A stretch of DNA of 64,000 nt from an uncultured Bryobacterales bacterium (GCA_951813065.1 CATOTH010000006.1:124001-188000), one strand, 5' to 3'. Shown: positions 36,141-46,186, counted from the first letter of the stretch. Made by a program: numbers and translations. Notes: generated from the letters alone by a model not told the origin.

Positions 36141-36890
36141 GTGCCTAGCACGACAAGCATCAGACGCGGAAACCGGAATCCGGGCTTGGCCGTCTTGTAT
36201 AGGGTGAGCTTGCGTATCCTCTCTGTCGCATTGCTTGGAGCCACCCTGCACGGGGCACCGGACCTGACCACGGTTCTCGAAAGCATGGATGCCGCCGCCT
36301 CGGAGTGGAATGGCATGCGGGCTCGAGTCGAGACGGTTAGCTACATGGCCCTGGTGGATGACAGGAGAGTGGAGTCGGGTCGAATCGCCGTGCGTCGGTC
36401 GGGGCCCAGCGGCGTTGACCTGCTGCTTTCATACCAAGATCCGTACGAATACTACATCGCCATTCGGGGCACGAAGGTGGAGAGGTACAAGCCCAAGACC
36501 AAGACCGTCGAGGAATTCAATCTAAGCGCATCGAAGGACAAGCTGGAAAAGCTGGAAAACGCATTTCTGCTTGGTTTCGGCACGGCCGGCAGCTATCTGG
36601 GCGAGCATTACGAGATCAGCATGGAGTCGTCCGAACCGCTAGACGACCATCCTGTGGTCAAGCTCGGCCTGCAGCCACGGGATCCAGGTGCCGCGACCAA
36701 CAACCGCCCGCTGGAGATGTGGATCTCTACCAAGACCTGGCAGCCCGTCAAGCTGAAGATCTATCACGCAATTCCCGGAGACTACCAGCTCAAGTTGTAC
36801 TCAGAAATCGAAATCAATCCGGTATTTAGAGAGAATGAATTCAAGTTGAACCTGAAGCGTGGGACGAACCGAGTGCGTCCCCAGTTATGA
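36141..36890 (+). CDS. LolA-like outer-membrane lipoprotein carrier-type protein
   Basis: A 249-residue protein starting at a GTG, with a hydrophobic signal region at about 19-40 (LYRVSLRILSVALLGATLHG). The rest is a LolA-type half-barrel pattern: SYMALVDDRRVESGRIAVRR, YEYYIAIRGTKVERYKPKT, then IYHAIPGDYQLKLYSEIEIN at the end. LolA proteins carry lipoproteins across the periplasm, but many acidobacterial paralogues have unknown ligands. No lolB or lolCDE nearby. Its stop converges on the PPC exoprotein gene. Confidence 0.8.
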   Translation: MPSTTSIRRGNRNPGLAVLYRVSLRILSVALLGATLHGAPDLTTVLESMDAAASEWNGMRARVETVSYMALVDDRRVESGRIAVRRSGPSGVDLLLSYQDPYEYYIAIRGTKVERYKPKTKTVEEFNLSASKDKLEKLENAFLLGFGTAGSYLGEHYEISMESSEPLDDHPVVKLGLQPRDPGAATNNRPLEMWISTKTWQPVKLKIYHAIPGDYQLKLYSEIEINPVFRENEFKLNLKRGTNRVRPQL

Positions 36891-36911
36891 TCTGTCGGCC
36901 ATCTTGCTTCG

Positions 36912-39290
36912 TTAGCGTCGGATCGTGAGGACGGCTTTGGCCGGGTCGGCGATGTACGGGGTAGTGCCCTCGTCGGAAAGCACCGACTCTGCCTTGATTT
37001 CTATTTCGAAGTCACCTTCCGGTGCATCGGGGCCGGCGGTGCAGACCAGTTCGTAGCGTACTTGCTCGTCCTTCAGTTCGGCCGGCTTGCACTTCACGCC
37101 CGATGGCAAGCCCAGCGCGCTGACATCAACTGGGCGCCGGAACTCGCTGTCGCGCCAGATCTTGCCTTCCCAGCGTCGCTCGCTACCAGCTTCGAGTACG
37201 AGTGGTTCGGTGGGGGCTGCCAGCGTGTAACCGTCGACCACGTCGACTTCGAGCGATTTCGAAAACAGCCGATGGTCCCTCCCACCGCCCGTAACCACGG
37301 CGGACAGATTGAAGTTCACCATTCCGAGCGAAGTGCGCTCGTGAGTGAACATCAGGAACTCTCCTGAATTCTTGGCATCCTTGTCGCCGATTTTCCTGAT
37401 TCGCAAGGTGCCGAAGTTGCGCGGGATCACGACCTTTTGCTTGAGCCTCGCTTCGGGCCTCCGTGCCGTATGCGTCCATTTCACGCGCAGGCCCTGACCA
37501 CCGCGAACAACCCGCGATTGAAGCGGAGTCTCAAACGCGAGGAATGCCGGTTGTTCCGGGGTGATGCGTGCCGGCAGGTCCTGGCCGAGCCATTCGGCTG
37601 TCACTGCGCTTGGCTGCGCGCCCTTGACGGCCACCCGGATCCCGGGTGTGGTGGCCCGACGGTCCAGATGCTCCTGACCCTCTTCAGTCGCTCGCCCGCG
37701 AACGATGAGGTTCAACCGACGCAATTCGGCGTTCTCGCGTGCTGTCACCGTGAGCCGGCCGAACTCGAATCTCGGCTTCGTGTTTCCCAATGTCGAGGTC
37801 GGAGCGATCTGGCCGCCCGAGATTTCGATGTCTTCGGGTGCGTCCTCCAAGTAGAGTTGGATAGGGCCATAGTAGCCGCGCCTCTCGGCCACCACCGTCA
37901 GAACGGTCGAGCCGTTCTGGGGGATGTTCAGTTCCGGGTTGACCAAGCTGAGCAAGAAATCCGGCCCCTGCCTGCGGGCCACAAGCCGGTACGAATACTC
38001 GGTGCCGCCCCGTCCAAGGAGGTCCTCGACTGACAAGGTGATCTCGCTCGCGTCTGGGGGAATGGTCAGGTTCACAAACGGATATGTCGCAGTTTGCCCC
38101 GTAGTACTGATCACGTAGGGGTTCGGATCGCCCGCGTGCTTGCCGGCAACCGCCAAGGTGTCATCTCCGCTTGAAATTGTCATCACGCCGTATAGCGAGG
38201 AGCCCGGAAGTTCTCCGGAACGCAGCTCAAAGGCCCATTGCTCCCCGCCCTGGACGGCGAGCCTGTACTGGTCGATTTCCCCTTGATTTGCGATGCGGCC
38301 GTTTACGACAAGGCCATCCGTGACGATGCCGTCGGTGTCCGCTTCGAGGGCTTCTTCATCGTCGCTCAGCAGAAACGGAAGCGAGGAGGGGGTGCCGGGC
38401 ACTCGAATCCAAGCCTCGTCGGCGTAGCCGGAACGCCTCCCAGCCTGAACGTCTGATTGAAGGGGCGCAGGCAGGTTGCCACCAAAGAACTCCGCTCGTA
38501 CCTTCGCTCCCCGGGTCCAACCCAGAGGGAAAATACTTGCCGCAAACCTGTAGTCCCCGACCGTAAGCCGATAGAAGTCCTGGGTTTGCTCGCTGAACCG
38601 CTCGTCTCGCACTGAAATGAAGTACTCCCCATCGGCCGGAACCTCAACGGAAAGCCGCGAATCAAGTCCCAAGCCGGGAGCGTCGCCGTTGCGGGCAAGC
38701 ACCCTTCCCTCTCCGTCACGCAGTTCCAGGTTCGGATCGATCGCGGAACCGATCCGGCGGGCCGCCACCTCCACGACCAGGTTCTGGCCAGCCTTGGCTG
38801 CAATGCTGTAAACATCTCGATCAGGCCCTTGGAGTCGGCCCTCGACCGTAACGGGCGCCTCAATCGCCTGGGCCGTTTCCTGGAAGTCGTTTGCCATTTG
38901 CTCCCCTTCCGGATCCGGTTCCGATTCGCGCTCCACGGTCTGCGGAAACTCTCCGACCGTAAACAGCAACGCGTTTGACAGCCCTTCGGCTGTCTCAATC
39001 CGAAGAGGATAGATGCCCGGGATGGCGTCAGCACCAAGTTCGATGAGGTAGACAAGTTCACTTGGAGGAGTCTGTGCACTTGCCATCGACCCGGTCAATG
39101 GAGTCGCTGCAAAGCCCGCGTTGCTGATTATGTGCGGTGTCGGGCCGAGCCGTTTGCCTGTAAGCACGAGCCGGGCGGCCCTGCCAGCCTCGGCTCCCCG
39201 GGGTTGCATTCGCTCTAGGACCGGCTGAGCGCACAGCGGTGCGCAGATTGATAGAAGGCCGAATAATCGACTCAGGCTGGCGTGGGTCAT
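36912..39290 (-). CDS. Large exported PPC-domain protein
   Basis: A 792-residue exported protein with a signal peptide (SRLFGLLSICAPLCAQP). An IPT-like N-terminal domain (residues about 25-115, MQPRGAEAGRAARLVLTG) is followed by a bacterial pre-peptidase (PPC) domain (DRDVYSIAAKAGQNLVVEV; VPADGEYFISVRDERFSEQ) and a second PPC-like unit near IDQYRLAVQGGEQWAFELR. The C-terminal half is beta-rich and has no protease domain. Proteins of this layout sit among exported cytochromes in Acidobacteriota and Planctomycetota and probably bind polymers or other surface proteins. No catalytic residues are visible. Confidence 0.82.
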   Translation of the reverse strand: MTHASLSRLFGLLSICAPLCAQPVLERMQPRGAEAGRAARLVLTGKRLGPTPHIISNAGFAATPLTGSMASAQTPPSELVYLIELGADAIPGIYPLRIETAEGLSNALLFTVGEFPQTVERESEPDPEGEQMANDFQETAQAIEAPVTVEGRLQGPDRDVYSIAAKAGQNLVVEVAARRIGSAIDPNLELRDGEGRVLARNGDAPGLGLDSRLSVEVPADGEYFISVRDERFSEQTQDFYRLTVGDYRFAASIFPLGWTRGAKVRAEFFGGNLPAPLQSDVQAGRRSGYADEAWIRVPGTPSSLPFLLSDDEEALEADTDGIVTDGLVVNGRIANQGEIDQYRLAVQGGEQWAFELRSGELPGSSLYGVMTISSGDDTLAVAGKHAGDPNPYVISTTGQTATYPFVNLTIPPDASEITLSVEDLLGRGGTEYSYRLVARRQGPDFLLSLVNPELNIPQNGSTVLTVVAERRGYYGPIQLYLEDAPEDIEISGGQIAPTSTLGNTKPRFEFGRLTVTARENAELRRLNLIVRGRATEEGQEHLDRRATTPGIRVAVKGAQPSAVTAEWLGQDLPARITPEQPAFLAFETPLQSRVVRGGQGLRVKWTHTARRPEARLKQKVVIPRNFGTLRIRKIGDKDAKNSGEFLMFTHERTSLGMVNFNLSAVVTGGGRDHRLFSKSLEVDVVDGYTLAAPTEPLVLEAGSERRWEGKIWRDSEFRRPVDVSALGLPSGVKCKPAELKDEQVRYELVCTAGPDAPEGDFEIEIKAESVLSDEGTTPYIADPAKAVLTIRR

Positions 39291-39818
39291 GCGGGTTTCC
39301 GATATTGCTCTAAGCGGTCTGTTTCATGGGGGCGTCGCCTTAAGAATGGCGACTCGCCCTCTCGAACTCGTAGGCCAGCCCGTTCAGCCGATCCGTGCCT
39401 CCAAGTGCCCATGCGCTGCTACAAGCCATCGTCGCGCAGGAAACCAAACTGAACCGGCAAATTATGCTGGTCTTCAGGCGCGGGAAAGAACCAGGCATTC
39501 CCGACGCATGATGTGCCGGACCTCGGCAACGGTGTAGACTCTACTTCAATTTAGAGATTTCATGGTGGATTCGCAACGGAAACCTACAAGGAAATCTTCA
39601 CCGAACTGTCCTGAACATGGATTAGGGTTGGCAAGATCGACCGCTGCCTGGAAGCGTTGGGCGCCGAACGGCAAGAGTTAACCTAAAGTTAACGTCCGTC
39701 TGGGATTGGCCGTGATAATCTGAGCGATAGGATTGAACTGGTCGGTGATGAGTCCCGCGTGCTTCTTGGTTCCGCGGTTCGAATGACATTCACCCGGCAT
39801 CAGGCACGAGGAATCACT
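39291..39818. other. Long intergenic region upstream of TPR gene
   Basis: About 530 bases between divergent genes (PPC exoprotein minus, TPR protein plus). A frame at 39289-39537 lacks coding character. The right half carries a direct-repeat operator-like element listed separately. Otherwise nothing recognised. Confidence 0.4.
39676..39719 (+). promoter_or_regulatory. Direct-repeat operator and -10 box (putative)
   Basis: AGTTAAC occurs at 39676-39682 and again at 39687-39693, an exact 11-bp period (one helical turn), and each contains the palindrome GTTAAC. A GATAAT hexamer follows at 39714-39719, with no good -35 box. Direct repeats of one turn placed where the -35 should be are typical of PhoB/OmpR-class activator sites. 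Target would be the TPR gene at 39819. Confidence 0.35.
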
Positions 39819-40952
39819 ATGTTCGTCAAGAATCAATTGCCCAGTCTTGCGATAGTGCTGGCATTCTCGTTGCAGCCGCTGGGAGCGCAGCTAGGGCAGC
39901 AAGGCCGATCCCGCGATCTCGGAGACGTGGCTCCTCCCGCGCCCGAAGCAACGGCGTATCTTTCGGGAGTCGTTCGCATGGACGACGACAGCACTGTTCC
40001 AAAAGAAACTGTCGCCGAACTGGTATGTGGTGGGTTTCCAAGCGCCACAGACCCGGTCTCGCCTAAAGGGGAATTCGACATCGAGCTCTCGGGATCAGGC
40101 AGAGGGGCAGTCGACGCAACGCGAGGCGCCATCGAGGCCCTCAACGTGCCCCAGGCCAACCACCTCGGTGTGGTCGATTTGGCCAATTGCGTAGTGCGAG
40201 CTGACTTGGCGGGGTACAAGTCAACACAAATCCAGCTCTCCAGGCGTTCAATGTTCGACAGTCCGGACATCGGCGAGGTGGTGCTTTCGCGACTCGAGGG
40301 AGTTCGCGGGCATGCGCTAAGCCCCACCATTGCGACGGCCCCGAAGAAAGCCGTGCAGTCGTACGAATGGGCCGTCAAGGAAGGGCAGAAGCCCCGCTCT
40401 GACCTCCAACGGATGGCCGCCCGGCTTGAATCAGCTGTATCGGAAGACCCCGGATTCGCGGCTGCGTGGGACCTGTTGGGCCAGATTAGGAAAGCACTCA
40501 ACCTGAACCAGGAGGCGATTGAGGCTTTCAAGCAGGCGGTATCTGGTGATCCGGAATTCTATCCCGTGTACGAACGGCTAGTGCCGTTGCTTGCCAGATC
40601 CAACGACATGCCGGGAGCAATTCAATTTGGAGAGAAGGCACTTGAACTCAACCCTCACCTAGATGAGGTTCGATTCTTCGTTTCCGGTGCTTACCTGCGG
40701 AGCGGAGACAACGCGGCGTGCATCGAAAACGCGCTTACTATGGTCGAGACTGAAGCCGTGGCGAACTATCCTCAGGCGTATCAATTCTTGGGGTCGGCGT
40801 ATGCGAATTCCGGAGATTTCGCGTCATCGGCAAAGTACTTCCGCCTGTTTCTCAGTGTCAGCCCGAACGCAACCGCTGCGAATCCTATCCAGGAACAACT
40901 CGATGAGTGGGTGAGATTGGGCGTGATTCCTCCCGAGAGTGAAACGCCCTGA
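39819..40952 (+). CDS. Secreted TPR-repeat protein
   Basis: A 377-residue protein with a signal peptide (LPSLAIVLAFSLQPLGAQ), a beta-rich N-terminal domain (about 40-180, YLSGVVRMDDDSTVPKETV), and C-terminal tetratricopeptide repeats (AAWDLLGQIRKALNLNQEAI; PGAIQFGEKALELNPHLDEV; YPQAYQFLGSAYANSGDF). This layout, a carboxypeptidase-regulatory-like domain before TPRs, is frequent in Acidobacteriota. The start at 39819 has a GAGG seven to eight bases upstream. Likely an envelope scaffold; partner unknown. Confidence 0.84.
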   Translation: MFVKNQLPSLAIVLAFSLQPLGAQLGQQGRSRDLGDVAPPAPEATAYLSGVVRMDDDSTVPKETVAELVCGGFPSATDPVSPKGEFDIELSGSGRGAVDATRGAIEALNVPQANHLGVVDLANCVVRADLAGYKSTQIQLSRRSMFDSPDIGEVVLSRLEGVRGHALSPTIATAPKKAVQSYEWAVKEGQKPRSDLQRMAARLESAVSEDPGFAAAWDLLGQIRKALNLNQEAIEAFKQAVSGDPEFYPVYERLVPLLARSNDMPGAIQFGEKALELNPHLDEVRFFVSGAYLRSGDNAACIENALTMVETEAVANYPQAYQFLGSAYANSGDFASSAKYFRLFLSVSPNATAANPIQEQLDEWVRLGVIPPESETP

Positions 40953-41258
40953 TGGAATTCGGCCGGGGTTTCGCGTCAAGGTAGCCCGGCGGCGCGAGCC
41001 AATGCGGTGGTCCTTCATTTGCGGAGCCTGCGCCATCTGCGTGACAGGGCTACGGCGCAATATCAGCTAGCACTATCGCAAGCGCGCGGAGCCACCTCTC
41101 TTGGCCCGCGCCCCGAGGCGCACTGCGACCAGGGAATCGGTACATCGAGTCCAGTGCCGGAATCCGCGTTCTAGCGATTTCCCCTAACACTGAACGGAAA
41201 ACGGACGGAGAACAATGACTTGCTCAGGCCGTGGCCGCTTCTAGATATGCTAGGTGCG
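40953..41258. other. Intergenic region
   Basis: About 306 bases between two plus-strand genes. No gene, repeat or clear terminator is seen. It should hold the promoter of the M20 peptidase gene. Confidence 0.4.
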
Positions 41259-42650
41259 ATGAGATTCTTGGTCGCTTGCCTGTGCTTCGCTCTGGTCCCT
41301 GCCACTCGGGCCACGGAACCGGACTGGCCAGCGGCGAAACAGGAAGCTCTCGAGATCCTGGTTGACCTGGTCAGGCTCGACACCTCCCAGCCGGAGGGGA
41401 ACGAGATCCGAGCGGCACGCTACCTCAAAGAGCACCTCGACGCGGAAGGGATCCGGGCAGAGATCTTCGAATCGGAACCCGGGCGGGCAAGTCTCGTCGC
41501 GCGCGTGAAAGGCAACGGGACCAAGCGCCCCCTGCTCTTGCTGGGACATCTTGATGTCGTAGCCGTAGAGCGGGACGAGTGGTCGTTCGACCCGTTCAGC
41601 GGCGAAATCAAGGATGGCATTTTGTACGCGCGGGGGGCGTCAGATGACAAGGGGGTCGTAGCGGGATCGTTCCAGGTCTTGCTGGAACTGCATCGAAACC
41701 GGACTCCCCTGGATCGAGATGTCATCTTCCTGGGTGTCGCCGACGAGGAGGCCGGGGGAGTGCTGGGAATCACGTACCTCCTCGACAAGCACCGAGAGGC
41801 CATCGATGCCGAATTCGCGATTAACGAAGCGGGGAAGGGAGTATTCGAAAGAAACTTGCAATACACGCGATTCGAGATCCAGACGGCGGAGAAGACGCCC
41901 CGGAGAATCAACCTCAAGGCTTCCGGAACATCCGGTCACGGATCCATACCCCTCAAGGACAACCCCGTGGGTGTGCTCGCCCGCGCAGTCGGTCGGCTCT
42001 TCGACCACGAGATGCCTCCGCGCCTCAACGAGACAACGCGCGAGTACTTCAAGCGATTGGCCGAGACGTCCGAACCGGAACGGGCCGCCGTCTTTGCGGC
42101 GATTCTGAGCGAGAACCCCACGGAAGAGGACTACGAGCGTCTGCGGGACCTGTCACCTGTATATCACTCGATGGTGCGGACATCGATCGTGCCAACAATC
42201 CTTCAGGGGGGCTACCTGAAAAACGTGATCCCGTCGGAAGCGCGAGCGACCGTGGACATCCGAGCCTTGCCTGATGAAGACCCCGAGCGACTGTTTTCGC
42301 TCCTGAAACAGATCATGAACGAATCCGCCGTCGATCTTGTGCCGCATCCGCAGACGCGGCCTTCACACGAGCCCTCCGGGCTGGACAGCGAGGCATTCCA
42401 AGCATTCGAGGCGGTATTCGAGCGGCTGTATCCCGGGACTCCCGTGCTGCCGACGATGTCTACGGGCGCAACCGACTCGGCCCAGTTGCGTGACGCCGGA
42501 ATCCTTACCTACGGATTCGGGCCGGCAAGGCCCGAGTGGGACCTGTCCAGCGGCATTCACGGCAAGGATGAATACCTGTATGTAACTCCGTTCCAGGATT
42601 ACGTCGAGATTCTCTGGAACGTGGTGCTCGAGATCGCCGGCAGCAAGTAA
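41259..42650 (+). CDS. Exported M20 family metallopeptidase
   Basis: A 463-residue zinc peptidase/deacylase of the M20 family (carboxypeptidase/dipeptidase type). Signal peptide MRFLVACLCFALVPATRA. Metal and catalytic motifs: LLLLGHLDVV (His, Asp), YARGASDDKG (bridging Asp), GVADEEAGG (catalytic Glu pair). The dimerisation lid (SGTSGHGSIPLKDNPV) and the C-terminal His in GIHGKDEY are present. The length and the lid fit PepV/CPG2-like enzymes acting on short peptides or N-acyl amino acids. An ATG at 41247 or 41220 could extend it. Confidence 0.91.
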   Translation: MRFLVACLCFALVPATRATEPDWPAAKQEALEILVDLVRLDTSQPEGNEIRAARYLKEHLDAEGIRAEIFESEPGRASLVARVKGNGTKRPLLLLGHLDVVAVERDEWSFDPFSGEIKDGILYARGASDDKGVVAGSFQVLLELHRNRTPLDRDVIFLGVADEEAGGVLGITYLLDKHREAIDAEFAINEAGKGVFERNLQYTRFEIQTAEKTPRRINLKASGTSGHGSIPLKDNPVGVLARAVGRLFDHEMPPRLNETTREYFKRLAETSEPERAAVFAAILSENPTEEDYERLRDLSPVYHSMVRTSIVPTILQGGYLKNVIPSEARATVDIRALPDEDPERLFSLLKQIMNESAVDLVPHPQTRPSHEPSGLDSEAFQAFEAVFERLYPGTPVLPTMSTGATDSAQLRDAGILTYGFGPARPEWDLSSGIHGKDEYLYVTPFQDYVEILWNVVLEIAGSK

Positions 42651-42683
42651 TCGACCTGCTCCAGCCTGGCGTCTTCTGCAACG

Positions 42684-43682
42684 CTATTGCTCCGAGTTCG
42701 CGTTTTCGCGAACGAGTTCGGCCAGCGACCGGATGAATGTGAGGCTGTCGTTCAAGCCGGGCATTATTGCAAAGCTGCGGACTCCCCACTCCGCTGCGTG
42801 CTGGCGCGCTTCGATGTCTATTTCGGACAGGGTCTCCAAGTGGTCCGACACGAATGAAATCGGGACAACCAGGACGGACTCCGTTCCAGACTCGCCAAGT
42901 CGTCGAAGGGTATCCGTCAGGCTAGGCTTTAGCCAGCGCTGAGGGCCGACGCGACTCTGGTAACAGAGCGTGTGCGGCTCGCCAGACCGGCAGCGAGCGA
43001 CAACCAGGCGCACCGTCTCCTCGATTTGCCTTTGGTATGGGTCGCCACGATTAATGAAGCTTTCAGGCAAGCCATGCGCGCTGAAGACGAGATGAGCCGG
43101 AGCGCTTGGGGGGAGTCTAGACCTTGCTTCCTCGATTCGTTCGACGATGGCTTGAACAAAGAGCGGTGACGAGTAGTAGCAATCGATTGACTGAGTTGGA
43201 AGGCGGAGCCCGCTCGCCCGCCAGTGGCGGTTCCACTCGTTGATCGAACTCCCGGTCGTGGCGGCGCAGTATTGAGGGAACAGCGGAAGAAGTAGGATCC
43301 GGTCGCAACCGGACTCGCGAATCGCCGCGATCGCATCTTGCGCGGTATTCCGTCCGTATCGCATCGATACGAAGACCCGGCTGGGCAATCCGGGATTCAA
43401 CTCGTCTTCCAGCAACTTCGCTTGCTGGCGAGTGAAATCCCCGATCGGTGACTTGCCCCCGATCGAGGCGTACAGCGACCGGACCGAGGACGCGCGTCGG
43501 AGCGAGGCGCGTCGGGCAATCCATTTGCGCAGCCAATCGGGAATCGGCAGGTCGAAGAGATCTCGGTCCCGGAACATGTCTTCCAGGAACGGCTGGACGT
43601 CGTCAAGTGACTCGGGACCACCGAGTTGCAACAGCACAATTCCCAGTCTGCGAGGGTTGCCCTGCGATTCCATGGCACTCAC
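42684..43682 (-). CDS. hemH: Ferrochelatase
   Basis: A 332-residue enzyme that inserts iron into protoporphyrin IX, or into coproporphyrin III in some lineages. The conserved His is in VFSAHGLPESF, and the Glu/Asp pathway is in FVSDHLETLSEIDIE. The N-terminal strand GIVLLQLGGPESLDDV is typical. Soluble, no membrane tail. Need for haem is consistent with the pentahaem cytochrome encoded upstream. No other haem genes are adjacent; it converges with the M20 gene 33 bp away. Confidence 0.95.
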   Translation of the reverse strand: MSAMESQGNPRRLGIVLLQLGGPESLDDVQPFLEDMFRDRDLFDLPIPDWLRKWIARRASLRRASSVRSLYASIGGKSPIGDFTRQQAKLLEDELNPGLPSRVFVSMRYGRNTAQDAIAAIRESGCDRILLLPLFPQYCAATTGSSINEWNRHWRASGLRLPTQSIDCYYSSPLFVQAIVERIEEARSRLPPSAPAHLVFSAHGLPESFINRGDPYQRQIEETVRLVVARCRSGEPHTLCYQSRVGPQRWLKPSLTDTLRRLGESGTESVLVVPISFVSDHLETLSEIDIEARQHAAEWGVRSFAIMPGLNDSLTFIRSLAELVRENANSEQ

Positions 43683-43849
43683 GCTTCCATTGCTGCTTGC
43701 TGGTCGCAGTACCCTCAGAGTCCGAAGCTTGGCACCTGATGCGATTTCTGGCTGCTCTCGATCAGTGACAGGGAAGCTGGAGTCCGTGCTCTACGCCTCC
43801 CTCCGACGCCTGAATCAGAGGCCTTGTTTCTCCGAGCCGGGGCCGATGG

Positions 43850-45202
43850 TTAGATTTCGGTCAGGTGCTCCAGTGCACCCGTTGCGTCTCCTAGCGATTC
43901 CGTCTGCACACCAATGCGGTCCAAGAGTGAGAGGAAGAGATTGTTCATGGGGGTTTCAGGTTGATAGCGGACGTGGCGACCGGGGTGGAGCGTACCGGCT
44001 CCCCGGCCGGCGAGGACCACCGGAAGGTCGTGATGCGTGTGACGGTTTCCGTCTCCGATGCCGGAACCGTACACGACCATCATGTTGTCGAGCAGCCGGC
44101 CCTCCCCGTCCCGGATCGCCGCGAGCTTGTCCACAAAGTAAGCGAACTGCTCTACATGGTGCCGGTTGACCTTGGTGATGTCCTCGATCTTGTCAGGGTC
44201 GCCGCGGTGGTGGGTCATTCCGTGGTGGGCGCGGTCTACCTCGATGTCGGGATATGTCAGATTGCTGCCTTCTCGACCCATCATGAACGTGGCCACCCGA
44301 GTCATGTCCGTCTGGAACGCAAGCGTCATCAGGTCAAACATGAGCCGTGCGTGGGCGCTGTAGTTGGCCGGGATTCCTTGGGGCCTCGCCATTTCAGGTG
44401 CTGGTGGGGCCTGCTCGTGCGAGGACAAAGACACTCGTTTCTCCACGTCCCGCACGCTCGTGAGGTACTCGTCTAGCTTCTGCTGGTCTGTCGGGCCCAG
44501 AGTCCTACGCAGGCGCGCAGCATCGGCAATCACATGGTCCAGGACGCTCGCGTCCCTGGACCGGCGTCTTGCGCGCTCGGCGTGATCGAGAGGCGCATCG
44601 GTGTCGCCAAACATCCGGTCAAAGACCTCGCTGGGGTCGATCTCTGGGGGATTCGGAGTCTTCTCCCCGCGCCACGAAACGCTGTTTGAATACGCACAGC
44701 TGTACCCGGAATCGCAGTTTCCGGCCAGCCGGCCGGGTTCGATTCCCAGTTCCATGGACGGAAACCGTGTTGCATTGCCGATCGCCTTGGCCGCGACCTG
44801 ATCCACCGAGATCCCGAGTTTGATGTCGGCTCCAGCGGTCTTTTTCGGGTGGATGCCTGTGAGGAAACTCGAAGCGGCCCTCGCGTGATCGCCGGCCCCG
44901 TCGCCGAGTGCCCGGCCGGTGTTGTGAGTCAGGCCCGAAAGCACGAGCAAGTCATTACGATGGGCTTCAAGGGGCTCTAGAATACGGGTGAATTCGAATT
45001 CCGAGCCCAGCGTACCGGGAGTCCAGGCTTCCTGGATCACTCCATTTGGAATATAGATGAATGCCAAGCGTCGGGGAGCTTCGCCCTTCAATCGCCGCGA
45101 GGCCGCGAACGCCGGGACCATCGCCTCTAGCAATGGAAGTGCGATTCCAGCTCCGGCTCCCCGAAGGAGCGTTCGACGATCCAAGTGGGCTCCGAACACC
45201 AT
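43850..45202 (-). CDS. Tat-exported DUF1552 protein
   Basis: A protein of about 450 residues with a twin-arginine signal (LDRRTLLRGAGAGIALPLLE) and a DUF1552 domain, distantly alkaline-phosphatase/sulfatase-like in fold. Recognisable stretches are FIYIPNGVIQEAWTPG, SSFLTGIHPKKT, and VYGSGIGDGNRHTHHDLPVV with a His cluster. The start at 45202 (MVFGAHLDRR) is preferred to the frame opening at 45229. These proteins usually pair with a DUF1592/DUF1588 cytochrome gene, and that partner is missing here. Function unknown. Confidence 0.9.
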   Translation of the reverse strand: MVFGAHLDRRTLLRGAGAGIALPLLEAMVPAFAASRRLKGEAPRRLAFIYIPNGVIQEAWTPGTLGSEFEFTRILEPLEAHRNDLLVLSGLTHNTGRALGDGAGDHARAASSFLTGIHPKKTAGADIKLGISVDQVAAKAIGNATRFPSMELGIEPGRLAGNCDSGYSCAYSNSVSWRGEKTPNPPEIDPSEVFDRMFGDTDAPLDHAERARRRSRDASVLDHVIADAARLRRTLGPTDQQKLDEYLTSVRDVEKRVSLSSHEQAPPAPEMARPQGIPANYSAHARLMFDLMTLAFQTDMTRVATFMMGREGSNLTYPDIEVDRAHHGMTHHRGDPDKIEDITKVNRHHVEQFAYFVDKLAAIRDGEGRLLDNMMVVYGSGIGDGNRHTHHDLPVVLAGRGAGTLHPGRHVRYQPETPMNNLFLSLLDRIGVQTESLGDATGALEHLTEI

Positions 45203-45316
45203 GCCAACCTTGCGCCTACAAGTTACCATACGAACCGAGTGCTTTTCCGATTGAACGCAGTCGGCAAGACTGATCCTGCAATCTCGAGTGCGTCTGGATG
45301 ATCGGGCTAAGGGAGT

Positions 45317-46186
45317 GTGCGGCAGACCAAGAATAGCAACCGGTTGAGGATTACTGAGTGGATTCTGCAGGGGTATTTCCTCTACACGAGCGTATTAGCC
45401 TTGGTCCTGCCTCTGTCGATTGAAATCCGTGCCCGGACGGTGTGCGTCAACCTGCTGGCGACCGCGGCTCTTCACTGTCTCGCGAGATGGCCCGTTGGCC
45501 GGGTTTCGCTGGTGTTGCGCAACGTGCTGCCTATGGGCGCAGTCCTGCTCTGCTACCAGCAGATGGGATGGTTCGCACAGCCGCAGACCGGGCTCGAGCT
45601 AGAACTCGCATGGGTGCACTGGGACCGGTTGCTGCTTGATGAGTACGCACTGCAGAGTGCGATCGAGGTCCTCGGGCCTGTGTTGCCTGGGTTGCTTGAA
45701 TTCCTTTACCTGCTGACGTACGCGATGGCGCCGATTGGCTTGGCAATCCTGACGGCGTGCGGTCGGTTGGATCGAGCGGACCAGTACTTTGCGTTGTACG
45801 TGGCATCTGGAGTCGCGGCCTACGCCTTGTTTCCGTATTTTCCATCCGAGCCTCCGAGAACAGTGTTTCCCGGCGAATTGAGCAGCAACTACGACACGGT
45901 GTTTCGGCAGTTCAATTGGTGGATCCTCGGAGGTGCCGGCATTCACACCAGCGTGTTCCCGAGCGGGCATGTTTCCACGGCGTTCGGATGCGCCTTCGGA
46001 TTGATGTACGCAATGCCTGATCGTAGGCGGCACGGATTGGTGATGATGCTGGCAGCGTCTGGCATTGCGGTAGCCACGGTCTACGGTCGCTACCACTACG
46101 CTGTCGATGCGCTTGCGGGAATCGTCGCGAGCGTTCTTGCGACCGTCACTTGCATTTGTATCTTCCGCTTGCGAACCCGGGTGTGA
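45317..46186 (+). CDS. PAP2-family membrane phosphatase
   Basis: A 289-residue integral membrane protein with about six helices. The phosphatase motifs of the PAP2 superfamily are FPSGHVSTAFG and GRYHYAVDALAG, carrying the two catalytic His and the Asp. The upstream KXXXXXXRP-type motif is not clear; SEPPRTVFPG may take its place. The layout resembles PAP2_3/AUR1-like proteins that handle lipid phosphates or inositol-phosphate lipids. It begins at a GTG at 45317 whose Shine-Dalgarno (GGGAG) is very close; a TTG at 45341 is an alternative. Confidence 0.85.
   Translation: MRQTKNSNRLRITEWILQGYFLYTSVLALVLPLSIEIRARTVCVNLLATAALHCLARWPVGRVSLVLRNVLPMGAVLLCYQQMGWFAQPQTGLELELAWVHWDRLLLDEYALQSAIEVLGPVLPGLLEFLYLLTYAMAPIGLAILTACGRLDRADQYFALYVASGVAAYALFPYFPSEPPRTVFPGELSSNYDTVFRQFNWWILGGAGIHTSVFPSGHVSTAFGCAFGLMYAMPDRRRHGLVMMLAASGIAVATVYGRYHYAVDALAGIVASVLATVTCICIFRLRTRV

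Noticed and set aside
44735..44760. GGTTCGATTCC tRNA T-loop-like string
   Set aside because: Inside the DUF1552 coding sequence with no acceptor or anticodon stem around it.
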